A DNA stretch of 64,000 nucleotides from Halorubrum lacusprofundi ATCC 49239 (GCF_000022205.1 NC_012029.1:2480001-2544000); one strand, 5' to 3'. Shown: positions 44,052 through 54,359, counted from the first letter of the stretch. Notes: generated by a model from the letters alone, not told the origin. Translations and numbers: made by a program.

Positions 44052-45704
44052 CTACTCCTGTTCGGGCGCGTCGTTTTTCGGAACGGACCCCTCCACGAGC
44101 GACTGGTCGGCGTACTGTTCCCGGAGGTCCTTTTTCGAGAACTTACCGGTGGCGGTCTTGGGCACCTCGTCGATGAACTCCACCGCGTCCGGTACCCACC
44201 ATTTCGGGTAGTCCTCGCGGAGTCCGGCCTCGATTTCCTCGACGAGCGCCTCGCGGTCGACACCGTCGGCCGCGACGACGAACGCGACCGGGCGCTCCTG
44301 CCAGCGCTCGTGCGGGACGCCGACCACGGTCGCCTCGCTGACGCCGTCGTAGGCCATAATCGCGTTCTCCAACTCGACACTGGAGATCCACTCGCCGCCC
44401 GACTTGATCACGTCTTTCGTCCGGTCAACGAGCTGGATGTAGCCGTCCTCGTCGACGGTGACCACGTCGCCAGTCTTCAGCCAGCCGTCTTCGAACCCCT
44501 CCTCGCTGGCGTCGGGGCGTGCGAAGTACTCTTGAGTGACCCACGGGCCGCGGATCCGGAGCTCGCCGAACGCCTCGCCGTCCCACGGAATCTCCTCGTC
44601 GTTCTCATCGATCACCTCGAACTCCAATCCGGGGACGACGAGTCCCTGTTTCGAGCGCTTGTCGACCTGCGTCTCGTAGTCGGCGTCGCGCAGGTCCGAG
44701 GTGAGGTGCGAGACGGTGCCGATCGGCGACAGCTCAGTCATCCCCCACGCGTGGAGCACCTCGACGCCCCGGTCGTCGTACCACTCGATCATCGACCGCG
44801 GCGCAGCCGCGCCGCCGACGATCACGGTGTCGAGCGTCGAGAGGTCCACGTCGTTGCCCCCCGTGATGTACTCCTGGAGGCCGAGCCACACCGTCGGGAC
44901 GCCCGCGGAGACGGTCACGCCCTCTTCCTCGATCAGCGCCGCAAGGTCGGCCGGGTCCGGCGACGGCCCCGGATAGACGTGTTTCGCGCCCGCCGCGGTC
45001 GCGGTGAACGGCATCCCCCACGCGTTGACGTGGAACATGGGGACAACTGGCATGACCACGTCGGAGTCCTCCATCGGGATCCCCTGTGGCGTCTGGGAGG
45101 CCATCGTGTGGCTCCACAGCATCGACTGGGTGTACTCAACGCCCTTCGGCTTCCCCGTCGTCCCGGAGGTGTAACAGAGGCCGGCGGGCTGGTCGCTGTC
45201 GAGGTCGGGCCAGTCGTAGTCGGTCGGTTGGTCAGCGATGAACTCCTCGTACGGTGTGGCATCAAGCGCGTCGATCTCTGACGAGCCCATGGAGACGAAG
45301 TCGACGTCGTCGAACTCCGCGGCGCCATCGGCGGCGCCGGCGAGTTTCGGCGCCAGCGATGCGTCGACGAAGACAATCTCGTCGGCGGCGTCGTCGACGA
45401 TGTACTGGATATGCTCGTCGGGTAGAAGCGGGTTGATCGTGTGGAGCTGCGCGCCGGTGCTCGGGACGCCGAAGTACGTCTCGAAGTGGCGGGTGTGGTT
45501 CCAGCAGAACGTCGCAACCCTGTCGCCGCGTTCGATCCCGTACTCGTCGAGCGCGTTCGCGAGCTGTGCGGTTCGGTCAGCGTACTCAGCGTACGTGTGC
45601 CGCGTCCGCCCCTCGTGAGTCCGGGAGACGATCTCGGTGTCGGGGTACAGTCGTTCGGCGCGCCACAGGAACGGTCGAAGCGTCTGGGAGTGTCCACCGG
45701 GCAT
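44052..45704 (-). CDS. Long-chain fatty-acid/acyl-CoA synthetase
   Basis: The protein has 550 residues. The AMP-binding motifs are present: YTSGTTGKPKGVEYTQS, HAWGMTELSPIG, LKTGDVVTVDEDGYIQLVDR and the C-terminal Lys in PKTATGKFSKKDLREQY. It activates a fatty acid to acyl-CoA through acyl-AMP in the cytoplasm. Chain length cannot be read. Next upstream is a 212-bp gap that holds a dispersed repeat. Confidence 0.92.
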   Translation of the reverse strand: MPGGHSQTLRPFLWRAERLYPDTEIVSRTHEGRTRHTYAEYADRTAQLANALDEYGIERGDRVATFCWNHTRHFETYFGVPSTGAQLHTINPLLPDEHIQYIVDDAADEIVFVDASLAPKLAGAADGAAEFDDVDFVSMGSSEIDALDATPYEEFIADQPTDYDWPDLDSDQPAGLCYTSGTTGKPKGVEYTQSMLWSHTMASQTPQGIPMEDSDVVMPVVPMFHVNAWGMPFTATAAGAKHVYPGPSPDPADLAALIEEEGVTVSAGVPTVWLGLQEYITGGNDVDLSTLDTVIVGGAAAPRSMIEWYDDRGVEVLHAWGMTELSPIGTVSHLTSDLRDADYETQVDKRSKQGLVVPGLEFEVIDENDEEIPWDGEAFGELRIRGPWVTQEYFARPDASEEGFEDGWLKTGDVVTVDEDGYIQLVDRTKDVIKSGGEWISSVELENAIMAYDGVSEATVVGVPHERWQERPVAFVVAADGVDREALVEEIEAGLREDYPKWWVPDAVEFIDEVPKTATGKFSKKDLREQYADQSLVEGSVPKNDAPEQE

Positions 45705-45829
45705 ACCTCACACACCACGGAGTCAAGAACTATGAACGTTGTCATGGTTGATCGTGTACGTATGAGGTGGGTGATTTTGACTGCTCAGAGGTGCACCGAT
45801 AAGTATTGACACCGATCCGGCGGTGAACG

Positions 45830-45911
45830 CCTCCAAAGCCCCAGCTCGTCGCGGCCGTCGATGGCGACCGCTCGCAGGCGCGCCAACAGCACAGCAGCTA
45901 TGGTTGTAAAC
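45830..45911 (-). repeat. Dispersed element, copy B (short form)
   Basis: Minus-strand reading: TATA-like plus-strand TTGTAAACC (45904-45911), then plus-strand CTCGCAGGCGCGCCAACAGC (45871-45890), then the 3' block CCTCCAAAGCCCCAGC (45830-45845) on the plus strand. The variable middle is only about 25 bp. A tiny frame starts with MLLARLRAV and reads through the block. Confidence 0.6.
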
Positions 45912-45916
45912 CTCAA

Positions 45917-47218
45917 CTACCCTTTAAAAAGGCTCGCGTGAACCGGCGCGTGGTCCCGCTCGGGCCGCGCGGAGTCGTTACCCCCACCGCCGCCGTCATC
46001 GGAGACCGCCCGACCTCCGACCCCCTCCACGAGGAAGTCACGCAGCGGCGGGCCGACATGTTCGGGCTCGACGAGGAACGCGTCGTGGCCGTGATCGGAG
46101 TCGATCACGTGGTGGGCGACGGGGACATCCCGATCGCGGAAGGCGGCCGCAAGCGACGACGACTGCTCGACGGTGAAGTGCCAGTCGGCGGTAAAGCTCA
46201 TCAACAGCGCCTCGCCCTCGAAGGCGGCGAGCGCGTCGGCGTCGGTGCCGTGGCCGGCGGAGAGGTCGTACTCGTCCATCGCGCGCGTGAGGTAGAGGTA
46301 GCTGTTGGCGTCGAACCGCTCGCTGAACCCCTCCGCCTGATAGTCGAGGTACGACTCCACCTCGCGGTACGGGAAGAAGGCCGCCGTTGGCTCCGGCGGG
46401 AGACCCAAATCTCCCTCCTCGCGGGTCAGCGAGTCGCGGCCCGCCGAGCGACGACCGAACTTCCGCTCCATCGACGCCTTCGAGAGGTACATGATGTGCC
46501 CGATCTGACGGGCCAAGGCGAGCCCTTCGTCCGGCGAGGGGCGGCCCTCGCCGTAGTAGTTGCCCCCGTTCCAGTTCGGGTCCGCGCGGATCGCCCGCCG
46601 GGCGACCGCGTCGAGCGCGAGACACTGCGCGTCGAGGCGACCGGCGGTCGCGATGGCGACCACGCGGTCGACGTCGTCGGGGTAGCGCTTCGCCCACTCC
46701 AAGACGTTCATCCCGCCGACGCTCCCGCCGACGACGGCTCGGAGCCGGCCCACGCCGAGGTGGTCCAGCAGACGGCGCTGCGAGCGCGCCCAGTCCTCGA
46801 CCTGCACCGGCGGGAAGGCGGTCCCCCACCGGTCGTGATCGGGTTCCTCGGGGAGGTCGAGGTCGGCTGGGCGCTCGCTCGCCGGCCCCGTGGTGCCGTA
46901 ACAGGAACCGGGAACGTTCGCGCAGACGACGTAGTACTTCGTGGTGTCTATCGCCTTCCCCGGGCCGACGATGTCGTCCCACCACGCGCGGGCCTGTCCG
47001 GCCTGCCCGGCTCCGCGGGTCCCCTCGTTGCGCTCCGGCGCGGGCGACCGGGCGACGTTCTGGCTACCGGTGAGCGCGTGGCAGACCAACACCACGTTGT
47101 CGCCGTCGAACTCGCCGTGGGTCTCGTAGGCGACCTCCAGATCGGGGACCGACTGGCCGCACTCGAAGACGAACTCCCCGAGAGCGGCGACGCCGTGGTC
47201 GGTCGGAACGGTGCTCAC
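45917..47218 (-). CDS. metX: Homoserine O-acetyltransferase
   Basis: The protein has 433 residues. It makes O-acetylhomoserine for methionine synthesis. The alpha/beta-hydrolase features are the nucleophile elbow [17 protein letters not shown], the acid in [13 protein letters not shown] and His in [10 protein letters not shown]. It lies four bases after metY in the same operon. Some family members use succinyl-CoA; sequence here fits the acetyl type. Confidence 0.93.
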   Translation of the reverse strand: MSTVPTDHGVAALGEFVFECGQSVPDLEVAYETHGEFDGDNVVLVCHALTGSQNVARSPAPERNEGTRGAGQAGQARAWWDDIVGPGKAIDTTKYYVVCANVPGSCYGTTGPASERPADLDLPEEPDHDRWGTAFPPVQVEDWARSQRRLLDHLGVGRLRAVVGGSVGGMNVLEWAKRYPDDVDRVVAIATAGRLDAQCLALDAVARRAIRADPNWNGGNYYGEGRPSPDEGLALARQIGHIMYLSKASMERKFGRRSAGRDSLTREEGDLGLPPEPTAAFFPYREVESYLDYQAEGFSERFDANSYLYLTRAMDEYDLSAGHGTDADALAAFEGEALLMSFTADWHFTVEQSSSLAAAFRDRDVPVAHHVIDSDHGHDAFLVEPEHVGPPLRDFLVEGVGGRAVSDDGGGGGNDSARPERDHAPVHASLFKG

Positions 47219-47222
47219 GGCG

Positions 47223-48521
47223 TCACACCTCCGTGTCGGTCGCGGCGCGTTCGCCGGCGGTGAGCCCCTGATCGAGGTCGGCGATCACGTCGTCTGCGTC
47301 CTCGATTCCGACGGAGAGCCGGAGCATCTCCGGGTAGACCCCGGCGAGCCGCTGTTGCGTTTCGTCCATCTGCGCATGCGTGGTCGAGGCCGGGTGGATG
47401 ACCAGCGTCTTCGCGTCCCCGATGTTCGCGAGGAAGCTCGTCAGGTCGACGGCCTCGCAGAAGGTCTTGGCGGCCTCGTAGCCGCCGTCGACGCCGAAGG
47501 TGACCATCCCGCCGTAGCCGTCGAGGTATTTGGCGGCGTTGTCGTGGCTCTGGTGGTCCTCGAAGCCGGGGTACGTCACCCAATCGACCCGGTCGTCGTC
47601 TTGGAGGAACTCGGCGACGGTCCGGGCGTTCTCGCAGTGGCGCTCCATCCGGAGCGGGAGCGTGTTGAGCCCCTGAATCGTCTGCCACGCGTCGAACGGC
47701 GACTGCTGGCCGCCGGTCGGCCGCACCCCGCGCTGCCGGGCGACGTTGCCGAAGGCGGCGTCGCCGAACCGCTCGACGAAGTCGATCGGGTAGGCGGGGG
47801 ACTGCCCGTCGAGTTCGTCGTAGTCGGCGTCGGGGTGGTCCCACGGGAACTGGCCGCCGTCGACGACGATGCCGCCGACGGTCGTCCCGTTGCCCGTGAT
47901 CCACTTCGTCGTCGACTCCCAAACGATGTCGGCGCCGTGCTCGAACGGCCGACAGAGGTAGGGGGTCGCGAACGTGTTGTCGACCACGAGCGGGACCGCA
48001 TTCTCGTGGGCGATCTCCGCGAGCCGCTCGAAGTCGGGCGTGACGAGCGAAGGGTTCGCGACCGTTTCGACGTGGACGAACGCGGTGTCGTCGTCGATCG
48101 CGTCCGCGTACGCCTCGTCGTCGAGCGTGTCGACGAGTCGGGCCTCGACTCCGCGGCGGTTCGCGATGCTGGTGAGGTACGCGGCCGTGCCGCCGTACAT
48201 CTCGGAACTGGCGACGACGTTGTCGCCCGCGCTCGCGAGCACGGTCGTTATCGCGTCGAACGCGGCCATCCCCGAGCCGGTCGCGACCGCGTCGGAGCCG
48301 CCCGACAGGTCGGCGATCCGGTCTTCGAGGACGCTCACGGTCGGGTTGGAGAGCCGGGAGTAGATGTGGCCCTCCGCCCGGAGCGCGTACATCTCCGCCG
48401 CCGTCTCCGCGTCGTCGAAGACGAACGAGGTCGTCTGGTGGATCGGGGTCGCGCGCGACCCGGTCGCCGGGTCGGCCTCGGCGCCGGCGTGGAGACTCCG
48501 GGTGTTGAACCCACGTGTCAT
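47223..48521 (-). CDS. metY: O-acetylhomoserine aminocarboxypropyltransferase
   Basis: The protein has 432 residues from [13 protein letters not shown]. The PLP lysine is in [30 protein letters not shown] and [12 protein letters not shown] confirm the Cys/Met-metabolism PLP family. It joins sulfide or methanethiol to O-acetylhomoserine, giving homocysteine or methionine. It is the first gene of the metY-metX operon. TATA elements in the 48530-48570 AT-rich gap could serve both divergent sides. Confidence 0.93.
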   Translation of the reverse strand: MTRGFNTRSLHAGAEADPATGSRATPIHQTTSFVFDDAETAAEMYALRAEGHIYSRLSNPTVSVLEDRIADLSGGSDAVATGSGMAAFDAITTVLASAGDNVVASSEMYGGTAAYLTSIANRRGVEARLVDTLDDEAYADAIDDDTAFVHVETVANPSLVTPDFERLAEIAHENAVPLVVDNTFATPYLCRPFEHGADIVWESTTKWITGNGTTVGGIVVDGGQFPWDHPDADYDELDGQSPAYPIDFVERFGDAAFGNVARQRGVRPTGGQQSPFDAWQTIQGLNTLPLRMERHCENARTVAEFLQDDDRVDWVTYPGFEDHQSHDNAAKYLDGYGGMVTFGVDGGYEAAKTFCEAVDLTSFLANIGDAKTLVIHPASTTHAQMDETQQRLAGVYPEMLRLSVGIEDADDVIADLDQGLTAGERAATDTEV

Positions 48522-48676
48522 GTGTGTAGTGCATATATCTACAAACATCTATAACCGTCAGTTACGGCAAGTGATGCCTCCGCCTGTGTCGGAGCGGAGA
48601 CGGCGAGACGCGCAGTCGCTTCCCGCCGACCGGCCGAAGCGTGAGTTTATCCCCGATCGCGAGCCAACGAGTCGTA

Positions 48677-50098
48677 ATGGCAGTCGCCGATCCTCCCGTG
48701 CCGGAGCTCACTGCGCGCGCGAACGCCTGCGCCGGCCGGCTCCGCGCAGCGGACCGCGTGCTACTCGCGTCCCACATCGACGCTGATGGGCTTACCAGCG
48801 GCGCAGTCGCCTCGACGGCGCTCGCGCGGGCCGGGATCGACCACGAGGTCGTCTTCGAAAAGCAGCTCGACGCCGAATCGATCGCGGGGATCGCCGCGCG
48901 TGAGTTCGACGTAGTGCTCTTTACCGACTTCGGCTCCGGACAGCTCGACGTGATCGTTGGCCACGAGGATCGCGGCGACTTCGTCCCCGTGATCGCCGAC
49001 CACCATCAGCCAGCCGACCGTGACACGGATTTCCACCTCAACCCCCTCCTTGAGGGGCTAAACGGCGCGAGCGAGCTGTCGGGCGCGGGCGCGAGCTACG
49101 TGCTTGCCCGCGCGTTGGAGGGCCCCGACGGCGACAACCGTGACCTCGCCGCACTGGCGGTGGTGGGCGCGGTCGGCGACATGCAGGACTCCGACGGCGG
49201 GCTCATCGGCGCCAACGAGGCGATCGTCGCCGACGGCGTTGACGCCGGCGTCATCGAGACACGGACGGACTTGGACCTGTACGGCAGGCAGACGCGCCCG
49301 CTCCCGAAACTTCTTGAGTACGCCTCTGACGTGAAGATCCCGGGTGTCTCGAACGACGAGGCGGGTGCGATCTCCTTCCTCACCGACCTCGACATCGAGG
49401 TGAAACGCGACGGAGAGTGGCGGCGTTGGGTCGACCTCGATGCAGGGGAGCGACAGATTCTCGCGTCCGGACTGATGCGCCGCGCCGTCGCCTCCGGCGT
49501 CCCCGCCGACCGGATCGAGGCGCTCGTCGGTACCTCCTACACCCTCGTCGACGAGGAGCCCGGCACAGAGTTGCGGGACGTAAGCGAGTTTTCCACGCTC
49601 CTCAACGCCACCGCCCGGTATGAACGGGCCGACGTGGGACTCGCGGTGTGTCTCGGCGACCGGGGTGACGCACTCTCCGAGGCGCGCCGGCTCCTCCGGA
49701 ACCACAGAAAGAACCTCTCTGAGGGGCTTCAGTGGGTGAAAAGCGAGGGCGTCACTGAGGAGCAGCACCTCCAGTGGTTCGACGCTGGCTCGCGGATCCG
49801 CGAGACGATCGTCGGGATCGTCGCGGGGATGGCGATCGGCTCGCCGGCGCTCGATCGCTCGAAGCCCGTAATCGCGTTCGCCGAGGAGAGCGCCGAGGAG
49901 CTGAAGGTGTCCTCGCGGGGATCACACTCCCTGGTTCGGCAGGGACTCGACCTCTCCGCAGTGATGCGAGAGGCGAGTCAGGCCGTCGGCGGCGACGGCG
50001 GCGGTCACGACGTGGCCGCGGGCGCGACGATCCCGATCGGCGAGCGCGATGCGTTCGTCGCCGAGGCGGACCGGCTGATCGGCGAACAGCTCTCGTAG
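48677..50098 (+). CDS. DHH-family single-strand nuclease/phosphoesterase, RecJ-like
   Basis: The protein has 473 residues. SHIDADGLTSG is the first metal motif, LFTDFGSGQ the second, and IADHHQPA the DHH box. The C-terminal DHHA1-type domain with GGDGGGHDVAAG is the substrate-binding loop. The family includes archaeal RecJ-like GINS-associated nuclease and other phosphodiesterases, so the exact substrate is unsure. The start MAVADPPVPE is supported by a TTTATCC about 27 bp upstream. Confidence 0.85.
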   Translation: MAVADPPVPELTARANACAGRLRAADRVLLASHIDADGLTSGAVASTALARAGIDHEVVFEKQLDAESIAGIAAREFDVVLFTDFGSGQLDVIVGHEDRGDFVPVIADHHQPADRDTDFHLNPLLEGLNGASELSGAGASYVLARALEGPDGDNRDLAALAVVGAVGDMQDSDGGLIGANEAIVADGVDAGVIETRTDLDLYGRQTRPLPKLLEYASDVKIPGVSNDEAGAISFLTDLDIEVKRDGEWRRWVDLDAGERQILASGLMRRAVASGVPADRIEALVGTSYTLVDEEPGTELRDVSEFSTLLNATARYERADVGLAVCLGDRGDALSEARRLLRNHRKNLSEGLQWVKSEGVTEEQHLQWFDAGSRIRETIVGIVAGMAIGSPALDRSKPVIAFAEESAEELKVSSRGSHSLVRQGLDLSAVMREASQAVGGDGGGHDVAAGATIPIGERDAFVAEADRLIGEQLS

Positions 50099-50137
50099 CG
50101 ACGTATCGAGGAGAACAGAAGCGTCAATCCGGCCGCG

Positions 50138-50701
50138 TCAGGCCTCACCGAGATCACGGAACATCGCGCGGTAGTCGTCGGAGGATAGCGACTCGCCGAG
50201 CTCGTCGATGTTGGCGTCGAGGTCTTCGAGCCGCTCGACCAGTTCGGCGTACGACTCGTTCCCTTCACGTTGGGCGGCCGGCTTCTGGGTGTTGAGCACC
50301 GCGCGCTTGCTCGCCAACGCCGCGGCCTCCTGGATCAGGCCGTCGTACTCGCTGCGGGTCAACAGCGTCTCGATCGCCGCCAGCAGCTTCGAGCGACTGA
50401 CGGGCTTGGTGAGGTACAGATCGAACCCCATGTCGATGATGTCAAAGTCGGGCTCGACGGCGGTGACCATCGCGACCCGACAGTCGTAGCCGGCCTCACG
50501 GATGTGTTCGAGCACGTCGTCGCCGCTCCCGTCTGGGAGTCGACGGTCGAGCAACACCACGTCGACCGCGCCGTCGACCCGATCGATCGCCTCGGCGGCT
50601 GTCTCGGCGAGATCTACGTCGTATCGCTCTTCGAGGAAGCCGGCGTACAACGCGGCGATATCCGGCTCGTCCTCGACGACGAGGACCGATGGATTGCTCA
50701 C
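50138..50701 (-). CDS. Response regulator with HalX C-terminal domain
   Basis: The protein has 187 residues. The receiver has acidic Glu10-Asp11, phospho-acceptor Asp52 and the conserved Lys in LTKPVSRSKL. Residues 120-185 are the HalX domain, a helical effector common in halophiles (SYAELVERLEDLDANIDELG). Its kinase is not in the window. It is divergent from the KaiC-like gene. Confidence 0.87.
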   Translation of the reverse strand: MSNPSVLVVEDEPDIAALYAGFLEERYDVDLAETAAEAIDRVDGAVDVVLLDRRLPDGSGDDVLEHIREAGYDCRVAMVTAVEPDFDIIDMGFDLYLTKPVSRSKLLAAIETLLTRSEYDGLIQEAAALASKRAVLNTQKPAAQREGNESYAELVERLEDLDANIDELGESLSSDDYRAMFRDLGEA

Positions 50702-50813
50702 CGCCGATCACCGCCGGGGTCGACGGGGGACGCTTCACCGGGCATACACGAAGGGGCGGCGTGTCGAGGAATAAACCTGTCGCCGTCCGTGCGGTCGGTC
50801 CGTCGGATCGTCT

Positions 50814-50821
50814 TTTATATA
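50814..50821 (+). promoter_or_regulatory. TATA box of the KaiC-like gene
   Basis: TTTATATA lies 25-32 bp before the ATG at 50846. Confidence 0.65.
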
Positions 50822-50845
50822 CTCCCGCTGCTAAGAACGGGACGA

Positions 50846-51574
50846 ATGTCAGAACTCGTCTCCACCGGGGTCGAGGGGCTCGACTCGATCCTCACCGGCG
50901 GAATCACGGAGCGATCGACGGTCCTCGTCTCCGGAAACCCCGGTACGGGCAAGAGTATCTTTGGGATCCAGTACCTCTACCACGGCGTCACCGAACACGA
51001 CGAGCGCGGGGTGTACGTCTCCTTCGAGGAGGACGAAGCGGACATCCGCGGCGCCGCCGAGTCGATCGGGTTAGAGGGGTTCGGCGACCTCGTCGACAGC
51101 GGCGACATCGTTATCTTGGACAAGCGAGAGATGCTGCGCGAGACCGATTTCTCGACGGCAGTCGACAAGCTGCTCGACACGATCGAAGATGGAGAGTTCG
51201 ATCGGCTGGTCCTCGACTCGCTATCGATGTTCCAGCTCTTCTTCGACGCCGAACAGGAGAAGCGGACGTACCTGCTGAAGTTCTCGGACATCCTCAAGGC
51301 CCCCGGGCTGACCTCGCTGCTCATCAACGAGCAGGGCGCGGTGTTCCCCGACACCGAGGTCGGACTGGAGAACTTCCTCACCGACGGGAATATCTACTTC
51401 ATCCAGACGCCGACCGACTCCGGCGTCAACCGCTACGTCTGGGTGGCAAAGATGCGGAAGCAGGATATCGACACCGACATCTTCCCGATGGAGATCGGTG
51501 AGGGCGGGATCACCGTCCACGAGCGGGCCGGCGGATTCTCGATGATGGGGCGGTCAGAAGAGCCCTCGTTCTGA
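50846..51574 (+). CDS. KaiC/RadA-like ATPase
   Basis: The protein has 242 residues and a single KaiC domain. Walker A is GNPGTGKS (30-37), and VLDSLSMFQLF supplies the Walker B aspartate. ArlH is a relative encoded 12 kb further on. Haloarchaea use many single-domain KaiC proteins in signalling. It lies between a receiver/HalX regulator and a winged-helix gene and close to the archaellum genes, so signalling in motility is plausible but not shown. Confidence 0.83.
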   Translation: MSELVSTGVEGLDSILTGGITERSTVLVSGNPGTGKSIFGIQYLYHGVTEHDERGVYVSFEEDEADIRGAAESIGLEGFGDLVDSGDIVILDKREMLRETDFSTAVDKLLDTIEDGEFDRLVLDSLSMFQLFFDAEQEKRTYLLKFSDILKAPGLTSLLINEQGAVFPDTEVGLENFLTDGNIYFIQTPTDSGVNRYVWVAKMRKQDIDTDIFPMEIGEGGITVHERAGGFSMMGRSEEPSF

Positions 51575-51644
51575 CTTCAGCGAGGATACAAACGAACGCG
51601 GGCTGGCGGAGACGAACGCGATCTTCGGAGACAAACGCGGAGTG

Positions 51645-51983
51645 TTACTTACTCGACGAGAGATCACGCCACACGTCATCGAGCCGGTTCTTCACCGCGG
51701 AGCGCTCCTCGACCTCCACAGTGAGCCCGTCGCGGAAGTCGACTTCGACGCCGTCGACCTTCCGGCGGTACACCTTCACACGGCGGTGTTCGTCCGAGAG
51801 CGGTCGGTCATGGAGCTCAAGCAGGTCAGCTTCCTCGAGTTCGTTGATCCGACGGTAACACGTCGCGATCGGGACGTCAAGTTCGTCGCTGAGGTCCTGT
51901 GCGGACATCGCGTCGCCGGTCGCGGTCAGGATATCCGTGTTGTACTTGTTGCCGAGCACCGTGATCAGGTTGTCCCCCACCAT
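51645..51983 (-). CDS. Winged-helix transcriptional regulator
   Basis: The protein has 112 residues. The winged helix is LITVLGNKYNTDILTATGDA, then LDVPIATCYRRINELEEADL. C-terminal part is a short beta-rich domain (VKVYRRKVDGVEVDF). It lacks metal cysteines. TATA-like plus-strand TTAAAAG (52011-52017) lies 28-34 bp upstream on the minus strand. The gene is divergent from a small membrane gene, a pairing seen often in haloarchaea. Confidence 0.82.
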   Translation of the reverse strand: MVGDNLITVLGNKYNTDILTATGDAMSAQDLSDELDVPIATCYRRINELEEADLLELHDRPLSDEHRRVKVYRRKVDGVEVDFRDGLTVEVEERSAVKNRLDDVWRDLSSSK

Positions 51984-52137
51984 TCACGTTATCGAAACTG
52001 ATTTTTAGTCTTAAAAGGGTATCGGTAATCATTATCGGCCGAGATGCCGCTCCGGGACGCTGTCGAACAGTGTGCCGGGCGTTCGGCTTCTTCGGGTATT
52101 TCCGGGTGTTATCGCCGGTGATAGCCGCCACCGTGGG

Positions 52138-52144
52138 TTTATAC
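52138..52144 (+). promoter_or_regulatory. TATA box of the three-helix membrane gene
   Basis: TTTATAC lies 23-29 bp before ATG 52167 and supports that start over GTG 52161. Confidence 0.5.
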
Positions 52145-52166
52145 GTCGACTCCGGTCACGGTGGGT

Positions 52167-52505
52167 ATGGAGCTCATCGAGGGGCTGTATCTCGTGACGA
52201 CTACCGTGCTGGCCGGCGCGAGCGTGACGCTGCTCGCGTTCGCGGTTTCGGCGTACCGATCGTCGGGCCGAACGGCGATGGCGTACCTCGCGGTCGGGTT
52301 CGGGCTCGTCGTCCTCGCCGCCGTGGCGACGCCCGTGGCCGCCTTCCGGACCTCGTTCGCGAACCCGCAGGCGCTGCTGCTCGTCAACACCGGCCTGCTG
52401 GCGGCGTCGATGGCGCTGGTCGCCGGGAGCCTCGCGGTGTACGAACCCGGGACGCGGGAGTTCGTGATCCCCGACTCGGAGCTGGCGCAGATCCAAGATC
52501 GCTGA
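52167..52505 (+). CDS. Three-helix membrane protein
   Basis: The protein has 112 residues with three hydrophobic helices (about 5-28, 38-60 and 67-90) and a C-terminal polar tail. It resembles a haloarchaeal family found next to winged-helix genes, as here. It may be a sensor or partner of the regulator, but this is inference. Confidence 0.7.
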   Translation: MELIEGLYLVTTTVLAGASVTLLAFAVSAYRSSGRTAMAYLAVGFGLVVLAAVATPVAAFRTSFANPQALLLVNTGLLAASMALVAGSLAVYEPGTREFVIPDSELAQIQDR

Positions 52506-52842
52506 GGCGGGTCGGAACTCCGCGGAGCGGCCGAAGCGATCGGCGGCGGACCAGCGGATTCGGGAAGCGACTGTCCGACGATCGCACGCGAGAGCGTCGC
52601 GGATCCGCGTGCCGACCGCGCTCGATCCGACCGTCGATACGGAACTCTCACAGATCCAACGCCGATAATCCGATCACGACTTTGTTGATATATTCAAAAA
52701 TCATTCGCTAGAAAATAATCCGATAATCGCAACACTGCAGCGTTTTATCAATTTGGATAATCTGCACGGAGTCTTTAATAGGGAAATTACACTTCGTAGC
52801 GATAACGCCCGCCGGGCAGGCCGGGGGCCAACGCAACACACA
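52506..52842 (+). promoter_or_regulatory. Archaellin upstream region with GATAATC repeats and TATA box
   Basis: The 337-bp gap has no gene. GATAATC occurs at 52664-52670, 52722-52728 and 52756-52762, and once more at 54967-54973 before the surface-protein gene. TTTAATA at 52774-52780 is the probable TATA box, giving a leader of about 40 nt. The stretch 52680-52800 is strongly AT-rich compared with its surroundings. Confidence 0.5.
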
Positions 52843-53574
52843 ATGTTCGAAACAATACTGAACGAGGAAGAGCGCGGTCAGGTTGGCATCGGTACGCTCA
52901 TCGTGTTCATCGCGATGGTACTGGTGGCGGCGATCGCCGCCGGTGTCCTGATCAACACGGCCGGCTTCCTCCAGTCGCAGGCGGAAGCAACCGGACAGGA
53001 GAGTACGGATCTCGTCTCCGAACGGATCGACGTGACGAGCGAGGTCGGTATCGTCGGGAACAACAGCACCGGCGAACTTGAGTCGATCCGCGTCGCCGTT
53101 ACCGGTGCGGCCGGGTCCGATCAGATCGACTTATCAGAGACGACGATCCAAGCGGTCGGTCCGAACGGACAGGCGAACCTCGTGTTCACCGACGAGGCTG
53201 CAAATGGTACATCTCTAGTCAATAACGAGAGCACATACAATGCGAGCAGCCTCAATGCGAGTGAGTTCGCTGTGCAAGATTCCCAAGGCGATTGGGTCAG
53301 CAGTGGCGGTGCAGTGCTGGACGACGAGAACGATTACACCATCGTCCTCAACCCTGGCGCAGAACCGTTCGGGAGCCTCACTGCGGACGGTACCGATGGC
53401 ACAGCAGTCTACGGTGGAACGTGGACCTACGCTCACCAAACTGCAGACGAAGAGGCCTTCGGACAGAGCCAATCCTCGTCGCTCGAGATCGTCTCGCCCG
53501 CGTCGGCGACGACCTCACTCGAACTCACTTCGCCCGACCTCTACAGCGAAGACGGCGAAGCGGTCCGGCTCTAA
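52843..53574 (+). CDS. arlA: Archaellin (archaellum filament protein)
   Basis: The protein has 243 residues. The class III signal peptide [12 protein letters not shown] is cleaved by PibD/ArlK before [20 protein letters not shown], the hydrophobic helix that forms the filament core. Candidate N-glycosylation sites are NNST, NGTS, NEST and NASS. The C-domain is beta-rich and acidic. It is a single archaellin copy; other paralogues may lie outside the window. The start at 52843 is fixed by the signal peptide. Confidence 0.95.
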   Translation: MFETILNEEERGQVGIGTLIVFIAMVLVAAIAAGVLINTAGFLQSQAEATGQESTDLVSERIDVTSEVGIVGNNSTGELESIRVAVTGAAGSDQIDLSETTIQAVGPNGQANLVFTDEAANGTSLVNNESTYNASSLNASEFAVQDSQGDWVSSGGAVLDDENDYTIVLNPGAEPFGSLTADGTDGTAVYGGTWTYAHQTADEEAFGQSQSSSLEIVSPASATTSLELTSPDLYSEDGEAVRL

Positions 53575-53659
53575 CGAGCCTCGAATAGCCCCCTAACTAC
53601 CTTCCCGGCGGATCCCTCCGCCCGGAACACCTATTTTCTCGCACCACAACGGCTACGCC

Positions 53660-54325
53660 ATGAGTGACCACGAGGCACCGCCGGCCGACCCCGACGAACT
53701 CGACTTCACCGACGACGAGAGCGTCGTCGAGATCGGGGAGAGCCGGTACGTCGTCGGGACGAACGGCCGGCCCAACGTCCGCCGGTCGCAGCCGGACCGG
53801 CGCCCCGCCGACGAGACGGGCTTTACGTCCGCCGACCCGTCGAACCCGGCGGAGCGGCGACCGCCGGACCCGGGCGGCGGCTCGGGGGGCGCAGAGGCTG
53901 GAGGTGGCGGAAACGCTGACGCGCCCCGCGATGCAGGCGGTCAGGCGCAGGGCGGCCACAGCGCTCCCGAGGTCGACCGCCAGTCGGTGAGCCGATGGCT
54001 GGCGAGTTCCTTCGACGACGACGGGTTCACCTACGGGATCGACGCGACGCTCCACGTCGACGGCGACACCACCCGCCAGCGGATGGTCTCGAACGACGTG
54101 ACGGCGACGTTCGACTCGCTCGTGTCGTGGTTCGCGTCCAACGCGGGCCCGAGCTCGCCGACGCCGGAGGCGCTCGGACTCCTACTCGTCGCGAGCGAGA
54201 CGACCGTCGACGTGCCGCCGGTGGCGATCAAGCGCTTCGCCGCGAGCCAGGGGCTCACGGCGAGCGACAGCATCGGCGATCTGGTGCGCGCGGCTGAGGA
54301 AGCCAACGGCTTCCGGATCGAGTAG
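53660..54325 (+). CDS. Conserved haloarchaeal protein of the archaellum region
   Basis: The protein has 221 residues. The N-terminal half is a low-complexity acidic, Gly/Pro-rich linker (DFTDDESVVEIGESRYVVG at the start). The C-terminal 110 form a helical domain (SRWLASSFDDDGFTYGIDAT). I do not recognise it, and no metal or nucleotide motif is seen. It lies between archaellin and the zinc-ribbon gene, so an archaellum role is possible only by context. Confidence 0.72.
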   Translation: MSDHEAPPADPDELDFTDDESVVEIGESRYVVGTNGRPNVRRSQPDRRPADETGFTSADPSNPAERRPPDPGGGSGGAEAGGGGNADAPRDAGGQAQGGHSAPEVDRQSVSRWLASSFDDDGFTYGIDATLHVDGDTTRQRMVSNDVTATFDSLVSWFASNAGPSSPTPEALGLLLVASETTVDVPPVAIKRFAASQGLTASDSIGDLVRAAEEANGFRIE

Positions 54326-54359
54326 CGAGTTCCTCTGGTAGCGATTTTCGAGGACGTGT

